Below are positions 43,291-52,542 of a stretch of DNA of 64,000 nt, piece after piece. A program made the translations under genes and the position numbers. This DNA comes from Reichenbachiella sp. (GTDB lineage Bacteria > Bacteroidota > Bacteroidia > Cytophagales > Cyclobacteriaceae): positions 1,226,001-1,290,000 of the forward strand of contig NZ_JAWPMM010000001.1 of assembly GCF_033344935.1 (NCBI RefSeq), written 5' to 3'. Numbering within the stretch: position 1 is the stretch's first letter; every line of letters starts with the position of its first letter. Under the pieces are notes generated by a model. The model was given only the letters and a program-made list of their open reading frames with translations. It was not told the origin of the DNA and made no database searches.

Positions 43291-44714
43291 GCTTTTGCAG
43301 TTAAAAAGTCTCCGATGGTCGCTCCGTCGTTGAGCATTTGTAGTTGGCTGGTCATCAATTCTCTCAATCCTTCGATTTCGTTTAGATCCTGATCCCAATA
43401 GTCGGCTTTCGCCAAAATGGTTTTTATCATCTCTTCGGCATTGAGATTGGTCGATTTGAGGCTGTTGAAGAAAATTTTCACCTCTTCGTTGTCCTGTATT
43501 TCAAAATCGCTCAAATACAATTTGATCAGATGGGTAAATGCCAGCACAAGGCCTTCCGGCAATACTTGATTGGCATTCAAACTATCTAACAGAGAAGGAA
43601 GGACCCTCACCTTATACTTCGAAATCGAATTCAAAGCGATGGATTTGAGCTCATGTCTGATGTATGGATTTTTAAACCGCTCCAATACCTCTTCGGCATA
43701 GGCCTCTAATTCATCTTTTGGCAAATTGATCGTAGGGGAGATCTCCTCGAAAATGATCTGACGAACAAACTGCCCAACTGTTTCATCTTCTACCGTTTCC
43801 TTCACAGTTTCCAAACCATTCCATAATCCTACAGGTACCATCGAAGTATGTGCACCGTTCAATATTCGAACTTTTCTTACTCTGTATGGCGTCAGGTCAT
43901 CGGTGTAAATCACGTTGAGTCCTGCTTTGTCCGCAGGAAAGGCCGCCTGAATTTCTTTGCTGCCTTCAATTACCCATAAGTGAAATATCTCTGAGGAAAC
44001 GATCAGATTGTCTTCATAGCCAACCGCTTTCTGTATCTCCGCTACTTCGTCTTTCGGGTAACCAGGTACTATTCTGTCCACCAAGGTATTGGCGAAGTAG
44101 TTGTGCAATTCCACCCATTCGGTAAATGCTTCGGGTAGATTCCAAAGTTTAGCATAACTGAGGATGGCGGCTTTTAGTTTCTCACCATTTTTGTCAATCA
44201 ACTCCACCGGAATAAACTTCAAACCTTTGTTTGCATCACCGCCGAACTGCTGAAATCGCTGCCATAAGAGTTGGGTTGCCTTTCCTGGAAAGGTGTTGGC
44301 CAAAGCCCCTTTTTCAGGGAAATCATCCGCTTTGAATACAATTCCAGCTTCGGTAGTGTTTGATATCACTAATTCCAGTTCGCTCGACAAAATCACTTGG
44401 TCATAGCTCGCTCGGTCTTCAAAAGGGTTGATTGATTGTTGGATACAGGAGATCAGACAAGTTTCGCTCGTAGCTTGTCCGTTTTGCAGTCCTCTGTATA
44501 TGTGGTGGTACAAACTGTCTTGTTTTCTGAGCATATCGGTCATGCCTTGAGCGATAGGCTGTACCACGGCCACACCACAATTGTAGTCATGCGACTGGTT
44601 CATCAGATCGATCATCCAGTCGGCAAATGCACGGAGGAAGTTGCCCTCTCCAAACTGTAGCACTTTGATGGGAAGGGGGTTGGTAGATGCTGTATTTCTA
44701 TTTAATGCTTGCAT
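43287..44714 (-). CDS. uxaB: Tagaturonate reductase (altronate oxidoreductase)
   Basis: The 475-residue protein is a mannitol-dehydrogenase-family enzyme: VLQFGEGNFLRAFADWMID at the start (NAD-binding glycine motif), FIPVELIDKNGEKL, and the family signature KVRILNGAHTSMVPVG with the conserved Lys and Asn-His region. It reduces D-tagaturonate to D-altronate with NADH in the cytoplasm. The length matches E. coli UxaB (483). It is coupled to uxaA by a 4-bp overlap and lies 6 bp after the DctM gene. Confidence 0.92.
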   Translation of the reverse strand: MQALNRNTASTNPLPIKVLQFGEGNFLRAFADWMIDLMNQSHDYNCGVAVVQPIAQGMTDMLRKQDSLYHHIYRGLQNGQATSETCLISCIQQSINPFEDRASYDQVILSSELELVISNTTEAGIVFKADDFPEKGALANTFPGKATQLLWQRFQQFGGDANKGLKFIPVELIDKNGEKLKAAILSYAKLWNLPEAFTEWVELHNYFANTLVDRIVPGYPKDEVAEIQKAVGYEDNLIVSSEIFHLWVIEGSKEIQAAFPADKAGLNVIYTDDLTPYRVRKVRILNGAHTSMVPVGLWNGLETVKETVEDETVGQFVRQIIFEEISPTINLPKDELEAYAEEVLERFKNPYIRHELKSIALNSISKYKVRVLPSLLDSLNANQVLPEGLVLAFTHLIKLYLSDFEIQDNEEVKIFFNSLKSTNLNAEEMIKTILAKADYWDQDLNEIEGLRELMTSQLQMLNDGATIGDFLTAKA

Positions 44715-44720
44715 AATTTC

Positions 44721-46013
44721 TTATTCAAATAACTGTGGTAAAAATAAACTGAGCTGTGGGATATAGGTCACCAAAAACAACACGATGATCATGGCGATAA
44801 ACAAAGGAACTAATGGCTTGATCACTTTTTCCAGTGAAATACCAGCCACACCAATGCCCACAAACAAAACCGACCCGACAGGCGGTGTACACAATCCGAT
44901 ACACAAGTTCATCACCATAATGATTCCGAAATGAACCGGATCGATACCGATGGATGTCACAACAGGTAGGAATATCGGAGTAAAAATCAATACCGCTGGT
45001 GTCATATCCATGAAAATGCCTACACACAACAATAGTATATTGATCAACAACAAGATGATGATCGGATTGTCCGAGATGCTTAACAGTCCAGCAGTCACCG
45101 CCTGAGGAATGTCGGCGTAAGCCATCACCCACGACATGCTCATGGAGCAGGCAATCAGCAGCGCTACGACCGCAGTAGTGCCCACCGAACTGACGGCAAT
45201 ACTTCTTATTTTTTCGAACGTAAGTTCTTTGTAAATCAACGCCAAAAGGAAGGTGTACAACACGGCAATTCCCGATGCCTCGGTGGCTGTAAATATCCCT
45301 ACCACGATGCCACCAATCACTACCACGAGCATCATCAAGCTTGGGAAAGCATGAATGAATGTGGATAGCAAAGTTTTTATTGTTGACTTTTCCCCTCGTG
45401 GGTAATTTTTGATTTTGGCATAGACGAAGGCTACCAGCATGAGTGCGAAACCCATCAGAATACCCGGTATGTACCCGGCCAAAAACAAGGCAGCAATAGA
45501 AACACCACCACTGGCCAGAGAGTACACAATCAGAATATTGGAAGGGGGAATGACCAAGCCTGTAGTAGATGAAGCGATATTGACCGCCGCGCTGTACGAC
45601 TTTTCATAGCCTTCTTTTTCCATGCGTGGGCCTAAGGTACCGCCTATAGCCGATACCGCCGCCATGGCCGAACCTGATATCGCACCAAACAGCATCGCGC
45701 CAATGATATTGACATATGCCAATCCTCCAGGAAACGAGCCGACCAGCGCTTTCGCGAAAGCGATCAAGCGATGGGCAATGCCTCCTTGATTCATGATTTG
45801 TCCGGCTAGGATAAAAAATGGAATGGCCAGTAAAGAAAAACTGTCTAGTCCCGTAGCCATACGCTGGGCGATGGTGGTGTAGGCAGGCATCTGATCAATA
45901 TTGACCAAAATGGTCAGCATAGAAGCTAGCCCCACGCTATAGGCCACCGGCACGCCTACCACGAGGAAAAACAAAAAACTGATCACCAATGTATATACCT
46001 CAAGATGCTCCAT
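44721..46013 (-). CDS. TRAP transporter large permease (DctM)
   Basis: The 430-residue protein has 12-13 hydrophobic helices, with FFILAGQIMNQGGIAHRLIAFA and MDMTPAVLIFTPIFLPV as DctM signatures. It forms the elevator-type, sodium-driven transport part of a TRAP system in the inner membrane. It overlaps the DctQ gene by 14 bp. Context says that the substrate is galacturonate or a short (unsaturated) oligogalacturonide. Confidence 0.92.
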   Translation of the reverse strand: MEHLEVYTLVISFLFFLVVGVPVAYSVGLASMLTILVNIDQMPAYTTIAQRMATGLDSFSLLAIPFFILAGQIMNQGGIAHRLIAFAKALVGSFPGGLAYVNIIGAMLFGAISGSAMAAVSAIGGTLGPRMEKEGYEKSYSAAVNIASSTTGLVIPPSNILIVYSLASGGVSIAALFLAGYIPGILMGFALMLVAFVYAKIKNYPRGEKSTIKTLLSTFIHAFPSLMMLVVVIGGIVVGIFTATEASGIAVLYTFLLALIYKELTFEKIRSIAVSSVGTTAVVALLIACSMSMSWVMAYADIPQAVTAGLLSISDNPIIILLLINILLLCVGIFMDMTPAVLIFTPIFLPVVTSIGIDPVHFGIIMVMNLCIGLCTPPVGSVLFVGIGVAGISLEKVIKPLVPLFIAMIIVLFLVTYIPQLSLFLPQLFE

Positions 46014-46476
46014 GACTACTTTTTAACTGGTTGAAAAAATCTGAAAGGGCGTAATAGCAAATCAATAGGCCGCTCAAGGGCAAGGCCATATACACATAGC
46101 CCAAGGACAATTGCATGGCGGATGAAGTCTGTCCCAGCTGGAATGAAATCACAACTAGTCGCGTACCGCCGATGATTAATGTGAAGATCGAAAAGACACA
46201 AATCACCAATCGGATGGCCATTTGCTGATATTGCTTTTGTTTAGCAGTGAGCTTTCTTTCGAGCAATTCAATGGCCACGTGCATGCCTTTGCCTGAGGCA
46301 TAAGCCGCACCGAGCAGACCCACCCAGATCAGCAAGTATCGGGACAGCTCGTCTGTAAATGCACTTGGGTCATTCAATACATATCTGGAGGCCACTTGCC
46401 ACAAGACATTGATCACCATAAGTCCTAATAGCAAGCTCAGGCTCGTTTCTAATATTTTGTCCAACTTATCTCTCAT
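46000..46476 (-). CDS. TRAP transporter small permease (DctQ)
   Basis: The 158-residue protein has four membrane helices and the DctQ pattern (VINVLWQVASRYVLNDPSAFTDELSRYLLIWVGLLGAAYA). It pairs with DctM as the scaffold of the TRAP permease. Its start overlaps the solute-binding protein gene by 11 bp and its end overlaps DctM by 14 bp, so all three subunits are translationally coupled. Confidence 0.92.
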   Translation of the reverse strand: MRDKLDKILETSLSLLLGLMVINVLWQVASRYVLNDPSAFTDELSRYLLIWVGLLGAAYASGKGMHVAIELLERKLTAKQKQYQQMAIRLVICVFSIFTLIIGGTRLVVISFQLGQTSSAMQLSLGYVYMALPLSGLLICYYALSDFFNQLKSSHGAS

Positions 46477-47476
46477 CTGCTAATGTGATTGGATTACTTT
46501 CAATTTTCTTGATTTCCTGAATGAGCTGATACAGCTCAGGATCTTTTTCATATTGCGCGTATAGCGGTGCTACTTTTTCCTGAAAAGGAGACTTCTTAGG
46601 ATAATAGACAGTGACACCAGCCGCCTTTACTTTCGCTAAGCTTTCTGCAACAGACGCTGCCCATACTTGCTTTTGATAGTGGACGGCACGGTCGGCAGCT
46701 TCTTGTAGCCATGTTTTCTGCTGCTCATCCAAGCTATTCCACAAATAGGTGCTTACAATGAGTACATCCGGTATCGTGGTGTGCTCGTCGATTGAATAGT
46801 GCTTGCAGATCTCGTAATGCCGCGAAGTGTAGAAACTCGGCGGATTGTTCTCGGCAGCATCTACCACACCTTGCTGCAAGGCCGTGTACAGTTCCCCAAA
46901 GGAAACGGGCGTAGGCGTGCCGCCCAGCGTACTGACCATATCGAAGGCCGACTGGCTGTTCATCACCCGAATTTTTAATCCAGCTAAGTCTAGCGGAGAT
47001 TCTATTGGAGCGTCTTTTGAGTAAAAACTTCTGCTACCTGCATCGAAGAAGCACAGGCCGCGCAAGCGATAATCGCTACCTTTCATAAGTAGTTTTTTAC
47101 CAATAGGCCCTTGCAAGACCTGCGCAGTATGTGCAGAATCTTTGAATAAATAGGGCAGTGTCAATACCTTGATCTCTGGTACAAAATTCTCCAATGCTCC
47201 TGCGGAAACTTTGGTCATATCCAAGCTGCCTATTTGGAGTAGTTCCAATAGGTCTCTTTCTTTTCCTAACTGGCCATTGGCATAAATATCCATGGTGAGT
47301 TGCCCCTCAGAGATTTCATCCAATAACCTGGCCATCTCCACCATACCAATATGGACGGGGTGTGTTTCGTTGAGCTCGTGCGCAAGCTTTAGCACACGCA
47401 CCTCTTTCTTGCCAGAGCAAGAAAGAAGGCATATACTATTCACTAACAAAACAAAACCTATCAATTTTAATTTCAT
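46466..47476 (-). CDS. TRAP transporter solute-binding protein (DctP), lipoprotein form
   Basis: The 336-residue protein has a signal with lipobox LLSC (Cys20), so it is lipid-anchored rather than free in the periplasm. The DctP core is LKLAHELNETHPVHIGM, then YANGQLGKERDLLELLQIG. The substrate Arg is in LAGLKIRVMNS, and GELYTALQQGVVDAAENNP follows. It would capture a uronate in the periplasm and hand it to DctQM. The gene lies 3 bp after uxaC. Confidence 0.92.
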   Translation of the reverse strand: MKLKLIGFVLLVNSICLLSCSGKKEVRVLKLAHELNETHPVHIGMVEMARLLDEISEGQLTMDIYANGQLGKERDLLELLQIGSLDMTKVSAGALENFVPEIKVLTLPYLFKDSAHTAQVLQGPIGKKLLMKGSDYRLRGLCFFDAGSRSFYSKDAPIESPLDLAGLKIRVMNSQSAFDMVSTLGGTPTPVSFGELYTALQQGVVDAAENNPPSFYTSRHYEICKHYSIDEHTTIPDVLIVSTYLWNSLDEQQKTWLQEAADRAVHYQKQVWAASVAESLAKVKAAGVTVYYPKKSPFQEKVAPLYAQYEKDPELYQLIQEIKKIESNPITLADER

Positions 47477-47479
47477 CGG

Positions 47480-48892
47480 CTACTGGTTGTGTTCAAATTC
47501 GAAATACTTCTTGGCATTGTAATAGCAGATGTCTTCTACCATACCGCCAAGCAAATCCATGTCGTGAGGCAGTTCGCCATTCACCACATCCGTACCGATC
47601 AGATTGCATAGTATCCTTCTGAAGTATTCATGTCTTGGGAAAGACAAGAAACTCCTGGAATCCGTAAGCATGCCCACAAATCGACTGAACAGTCCCATAT
47701 TGGATAGGGAGTTCATTTGCGCTTCCATCCCAATTTTCTGATCCAAAAACCACCATCCCGTACCGAATTGAAATTTGCCTACTGTTTTTCCGTCGTTGAA
47801 ATTGCCAGTCATGGTGGCAAAGAGATCATTGTCTCTTGGATTCAGGTTGTAAATGATGGTTTTGGCCAACTGATCGGTGTTATCCAGATTGTTGAAAAAT
47901 TTGGACATGCGCTCCGCCTGACTAAAGTCGCCCATAGAATCGTAACCCGTGTCTGGGCCGAGTTCTCTTAGGCCTCGGTCATTGTTGTTTCGTAGCGCAC
48001 CCAGGTGAAACTGCTGTACCCATCCTTTGGCATGATACATTTTGCACAAGGCGGTCAATACGTAGCCTTGCAGGTTTTCTATGGTTTCCAATGCCAATTG
48101 CTTTCCAGCTAATACAGATTGGAAATGTTGATCCAATCCGGTAGCCTTGGGGTTGAAAGCAGGAATTTGGTTGAAGCCTAAATCAGACACTCTACAGCCA
48201 TTGGTATGGAAATAATCCACTCTTTGCTGCAATGCCTCTAATAGCGTGTCTAAGCTGTTGATGGCAACACCTGATACCTCAGCCAATTGCTGTAAGTACG
48301 TCAAATAAGCTTTTGATCCATCCATGCCCAAGGCCTTGTCTGGTCTGAAGCTTGGATACACTTTCGGTGCTTTGATTTGCTCTTTGATGGCCTGGTGATG
48401 TGCTAAATTGTCTACGGGATCATCAGTAGTACAGAGCGTCTCTACATTCATCTGCAGTAAAAGCCCAATACAAGAATGTGAATCTTTTTTCAACAGAGCT
48501 GCCGTTTCAGAATATATCTCTGCAGCAGTTTCAGGCGAAAGCAATTCATCTATCCCGAAGTACCTTCTTAACTCTAAATGCGTCCAATGGTAGAGTGGAT
48601 TCCTTAAAGTATAAGGAACCGTCTGAGCCCACTTCTGGAATTTCTCTTCGTCGGTGCCGTTACCAGTCACATATTTTTCATTGATGCCATTGGCTCGCAT
48701 AGCTCTCCATTTGTAATGGTCTCCATATAGCCATGCATCTGTGATGTTGGCAAACTGATAATTGGAAGCCATAGCTTCTGGTGACAAGTGATTGTGATAA
48801 TCTATAATAGGCATCTTCGCTGCATGATTATGATACAGCTCTTCCGCCACTGAATTACTTAGTAAAAAGTCTTGATCTAAAAATTTCTTCAT
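47480..48892 (-). CDS. uxaC: Uronate isomerase
   Basis: The 470-residue protein has IIDYHNHLSPEA (metal-binding His pair), WRAMRANGI, and RGLRELGPDTGYDSMGD plus a C-terminal LVGMLTDSRSFLSFPRHEYFRR block, all UxaC signatures. It converts D-galacturonate to D-tagaturonate (and glucuronate to fructuronate). The length matches E. coli UxaC (470). It is the first gene of the leftward operon and is divergent from susC across a 504-bp control region. Confidence 0.95.
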   Translation of the reverse strand: MKKFLDQDFLLSNSVAEELYHNHAAKMPIIDYHNHLSPEAMASNYQFANITDAWLYGDHYKWRAMRANGINEKYVTGNGTDEEKFQKWAQTVPYTLRNPLYHWTHLELRRYFGIDELLSPETAAEIYSETAALLKKDSHSCIGLLLQMNVETLCTTDDPVDNLAHHQAIKEQIKAPKVYPSFRPDKALGMDGSKAYLTYLQQLAEVSGVAINSLDTLLEALQQRVDYFHTNGCRVSDLGFNQIPAFNPKATGLDQHFQSVLAGKQLALETIENLQGYVLTALCKMYHAKGWVQQFHLGALRNNNDRGLRELGPDTGYDSMGDFSQAERMSKFFNNLDNTDQLAKTIIYNLNPRDNDLFATMTGNFNDGKTVGKFQFGTGWWFLDQKIGMEAQMNSLSNMGLFSRFVGMLTDSRSFLSFPRHEYFRRILCNLIGTDVVNGELPHDMDLLGGMVEDICYYNAKKYFEFEHNQ

Positions 48893-49396
48893 TTTGTTCT
48901 TATATGTAAGCGCCTAAGACAAGCATTACTCATTTATCCCATGCATGATTAAGGGACTTCAAGGTTAGCGGGAAATAGCCTGGACTACTATTCACCTTTT
49001 ACCATTCTCTATTCAGTAATTTTTAGAATTGAATCAACGAGAAATGGATAGCAGCATTTTCTATATAACATCTAGTCATGAAAAATGTACTGCTGAAGGC
49101 CCTTATTGTATATCTGCAACGTGGTATTTGGGAGTAAACGGGCGTCAATTTTCTCTCAATTTATGTGTATTTTTACGAATCTTATTTGAAATAATGCCGC
49201 CTGCTGGATAAAGAAAACCGTCCTTACCTTCTCTAAACAACGATTTTCCAACCTTCCCAAAAAATGCTAGGCATATGTTAAGTATTGAATATTGAATCGC
49301 TGATCATCTGTTCAAATTTGAATATTCCGAATTGTATCTGGCCAGTCCTTTAGATACGAAGAGGAGCTTAACATAAGTCAAACTAAATAAGATGAT
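48893..49396. promoter_or_regulatory. Divergent control region of the pectin locus with a 12-bp palindrome
   Basis: This gene-free stretch separates uxaC from susC and should hold both promoters. The perfect palindrome TTCAAATTTGAA (49311-49322), 75 bp before the susC start, and the neighbouring direct repeat ATTGAAT-ATTGAAT (about 49284-49297) are operator candidates. I found no good TAnnTTTG element, so transcription may need an activator. The short frames in it do not look coding. Confidence 0.5.
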
Positions 49397-52300
49397 ATGT
49401 ATACAAAACTACAATCTCACTCTTCTAAGATGAAGAGGAAAATTTATCTGGGCCTCATGGCTGTTCTGTTATCTACAGCAGCAGTTGCTCAGAGTACAGT
49501 CTCCGGTACGGTGACTGACCCATCCGGTGCCACACTACCGGGTGCTGCTGTAATAGCAGAAGGAACTACCGCAGGATCCGTGACGGATCTGGATGGTAAG
49601 TATTCAGTGAGTGTTCCAGAAGGAGCAACTCGATTAAAATTCAGTTTTATTGGTTATGCTACACAGACTGTAGAGATCGGTAGTAGAAGTACGATCGATG
49701 TCGTACTTCAAGAAGATGCCGAAACTTTGAGCGAAGTGGTCGTGATTGGTTATGGTACGCAGAAGAAAACGGACTTGACAGGTGCGATCGTGGGTGTGGA
49801 CTCACAAACAATTACAGAGCGTGGTACCACTAGCCCTATGCAGTCATTGCAAGGATCTGTAGCGGGTATCACAGTGACCAACTCTTCAGGACGACTTGGA
49901 GATGATTTCAATGTAAATATTAGAGGTTCTAATACTTTGGTAAAAGAAGGTGACTCACCAGAGCCTCCTTTGTTTGTGGTGAATGGAGCCGTAGTTGATA
50001 ATATAGACTTCTTAAACCCTCAGGATATAGCAAGTATAGATATCTTGAAAGATGCTGCTTCTGCTGCGATATATGGATCAAGAGGTTCTCAAGGCGTAAT
50101 AATTATTCAAACTAAAGGTGGAGTGCATGTACCATCAGGTACTACTTTCTCTGTAGAGTCTTTTTATGGTTTTAAAGAAGCAGCTAGACTTCCTGAAATG
50201 ATGGACTATGCCACGTGGAGAGAATACCATATGGGTGCATATTTGGCAACTACTGCGGATTATGATCAATTGACTCCAGATGAGTACTACGACAAAGTAG
50301 TTTCAGCAGGATCTAATCAGGTATTGAGAAATAGATTCGAAAGCTTAGATGGATTCGATTGGTATGATGCCGTTTTGAAGTCTGGCATGCAAGCCAACAA
50401 TTACGTTTCGATGAATCATAGAGATGGCGGTTCTTCATACTCTATGGGTCTTGGTTACCAAACAGAAACCGGTAACATCGAAAATGAGTCTTTAGACAAA
50501 TACACGTTTAGAGCGAGCATCGATCAGGAGTTGAGCAAAAAGTTTAAGACAGGTGCGAGCTTTTCAGCTACTTTGACCAACAATGAAAGAGGTAATGCCA
50601 ATGCCATGCAGGATGCATTTCGATTGAACCCTTTTTTGACACCTTGGAATATTGATACCAATTTAGAGGAGATTGAAGGCGAGCTTTTTCCCAATCCTGG
50701 AAAATTATTAGATCCAAACGATCCTTCAGGTGGGACTTACGCTATCAACAAAACAAGTACCTACAATCCACTACTAGAGATCGCCAATGCCACGGACGAA
50801 ACGAGACAGTGGAATGTGCTAGGAAATATCTACTTGCAATACCAGATCGCAGACTGGATCAAAGTAAAGACTTCTTTGGCCACAGCTACTAAGCGCTATA
50901 GAAGAGGAAAATACTGGGGCGTGCTGACTGACAAAGGAAGTAAGAATGGAAACTTGGCATCTTCAGAAGTGTCTACTTATGACAACTTCAACTATGCTTG
51001 GGACAACCAATTGGATATCAATAAAACCATTGGCGACATTCATGCCTTCAATTTTATGGCATTGCAAAGTATCTATGCCGATCGTACAGAGAGAAGTCAG
51101 ATGTCTTCACTTCAGCAACCATTCGAAACAGGTTTTTACAACGTAGGATCTGGTCAACAAAGTACTTTCAACCTTGGTAATTCATTTTCGCAAAATCAGT
51201 TGGCATCTTATGCCCTGCGTTTGAACTATATGTTGAATAACAAATACATTTTCACGGTGACCAATCGTTGGGATGGCGCTTCTCAGCTAGCCGAAGGTAG
51301 AAAATGGCAATCATTCCCGTCTGTATCTGCAGCGTGGAAAATCAGTGAAGAAGCATTCTTGAATGGAAACCCTGTAGTTTCTTCGTTGAAATTGAGAGCG
51401 AGTTATGGTACGACAGGTAGCCAGAGAGTGTCACCATATTCTTCAGTGAATACACTTAATACACAAAATTATTATGATTTCAACGGTGCGTCAGCCAATG
51501 GTTGGGTAGCTGGAAGCTTAGCCAACAAATTGTTGGGCTGGGAAACTACCACTGAAGTAAACGTTGGATTAGACTACAGCTTGATGAATTACAGAATCTC
51601 AGGTAGTATCGATTGGTACACTAGAGATACGGATGATTTGATTCTGGAGCAAACGTTGCCACTTGAAACTGGATATGGCGTGATCAAAGCGAACAATGCG
51701 CTGATCAGAAACACCGGAGTGGAGGTACTTTTGAAAACAGTAAATGTCGAAACGGCCAAAGTAAGATGGGAGACCACATTTACATTTAGTAAAAATGTGA
51801 ACACCATTGAGGAACTATACGGTCAATCTGAAAACGATGATGTAGGAAATGGCTGGTTCATTGGTGAGTCTGTAAACTCTCATTACAACTATAAGTTTGA
51901 CGGAATCTGGCAAGCGGATGAAACTGACTTAGCTGAACTATATAATCAGACCGAAGGACAGGCTAAAGTACTTGATGTAAATGGAGACGGAGTAATTGAT
52001 CCAGACGACGATAGAATGATCTTGGGGTCATCTGATCCAAAGTGGACGGCTGGTTTAAACTCTCGATTGACTGTTGGCAATTTTGATTTCAACATCAATG
52101 CTTATGCAAACCAAGGCGTGTTGGCTTATAGCAATTTCCACCAAAACTTCGAAGATGTACGAGATAGAGGTCGTCAGAAGTTGAACATCGATAGCTGGTA
52201 TATTCCACAAAACAATGTGGGCGTACCTGCACAAGCTTCAAACACGTATCCACAGCCAAGAAACGCAGGTACCTACTGGAGAAACGATCAAGTGGGCTAC

Positions 52301-52531
52301 TACAAGGATGCCTCCTTTATCAAAATCAACAACATTTCATTGGGATATACATTGCCTAATGCCATGTTAGAAAAAATGAGAATCCAGAATCTCAGAGTAT
52401 ATGTAAACGTGCTCAACCCATTTGTATTCACAGAATATGATGGATGGGATCCTGAGTGGGCCGAAGCAAGTTTCGGTATTGGTAGAGTAAGTACCATCAC
52501 TACTCAGTTGGGTTTAAGTCTTAAATTTTAA
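49397..52531 (+). CDS. SusC-like TonB-dependent outer-membrane receptor
   Basis: The 1044-residue protein has a signal peptide (ending TAAVAQ, residue 31), a carboxypeptidase-regulatory-like domain (about 32-110; SGTVTDPSGATLPGAAVI), a plug domain with VVIGYGTQKKTDLTGAI as TonB-box region, SLQGSVAGITVTNSSGRLGDD, and a long beta-barrel ending in an aromatic residue (LSLKF). It imports oligosaccharides through the outer membrane with SusD as the lid. An ATG 11 codons later (49430, KRKIYLG) gives a more usual signal peptide and may be the true start. By context the substrate is oligogalacturonides. Confidence 0.95.
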   Translation: MYTKLQSHSSKMKRKIYLGLMAVLLSTAAVAQSTVSGTVTDPSGATLPGAAVIAEGTTAGSVTDLDGKYSVSVPEGATRLKFSFIGYATQTVEIGSRSTIDVVLQEDAETLSEVVVIGYGTQKKTDLTGAIVGVDSQTITERGTTSPMQSLQGSVAGITVTNSSGRLGDDFNVNIRGSNTLVKEGDSPEPPLFVVNGAVVDNIDFLNPQDIASIDILKDAASAAIYGSRGSQGVIIIQTKGGVHVPSGTTFSVESFYGFKEAARLPEMMDYATWREYHMGAYLATTADYDQLTPDEYYDKVVSAGSNQVLRNRFESLDGFDWYDAVLKSGMQANNYVSMNHRDGGSSYSMGLGYQTETGNIENESLDKYTFRASIDQELSKKFKTGASFSATLTNNERGNANAMQDAFRLNPFLTPWNIDTNLEEIEGELFPNPGKLLDPNDPSGGTYAINKTSTYNPLLEIANATDETRQWNVLGNIYLQYQIADWIKVKTSLATATKRYRRGKYWGVLTDKGSKNGNLASSEVSTYDNFNYAWDNQLDINKTIGDIHAFNFMALQSIYADRTERSQMSSLQQPFETGFYNVGSGQQSTFNLGNSFSQNQLASYALRLNYMLNNKYIFTVTNRWDGASQLAEGRKWQSFPSVSAAWKISEEAFLNGNPVVSSLKLRASYGTTGSQRVSPYSSVNTLNTQNYYDFNGASANGWVAGSLANKLLGWETTTEVNVGLDYSLMNYRISGSIDWYTRDTDDLILEQTLPLETGYGVIKANNALIRNTGVEVLLKTVNVETAKVRWETTFTFSKNVNTIEELYGQSENDDVGNGWFIGESVNSHYNYKFDGIWQADETDLAELYNQTEGQAKVLDVNGDGVIDPDDDRMILGSSDPKWTAGLNSRLTVGNFDFNINAYANQGVLAYSNFHQNFEDVRDRGRQKLNIDSWYIPQNNVGVPAQASNTYPQPRNAGTYWRNDQVGYYKDASFIKINNISLGYTLPNAMLEKMRIQNLRVYVNVLNPFVFTEYDGWDPEWAEASFGIGRVSTITTQLGLSLKF

Positions 52532-52542
52532 TATAGAAAGAC

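Noticed and set aside
43291-43398. Longer N-terminus of altronate dehydratase (start at 43398)
   Set aside because: It lies inside uxaB and encodes an arginine-rich stretch unlike UxaA; ATG 43290 gives a normal ATGA overlap.
49029-49211. 60-codon frame in the susC-uxaC control region
   Set aside because: No family pattern and no plausible context; the stretch looks regulatory.
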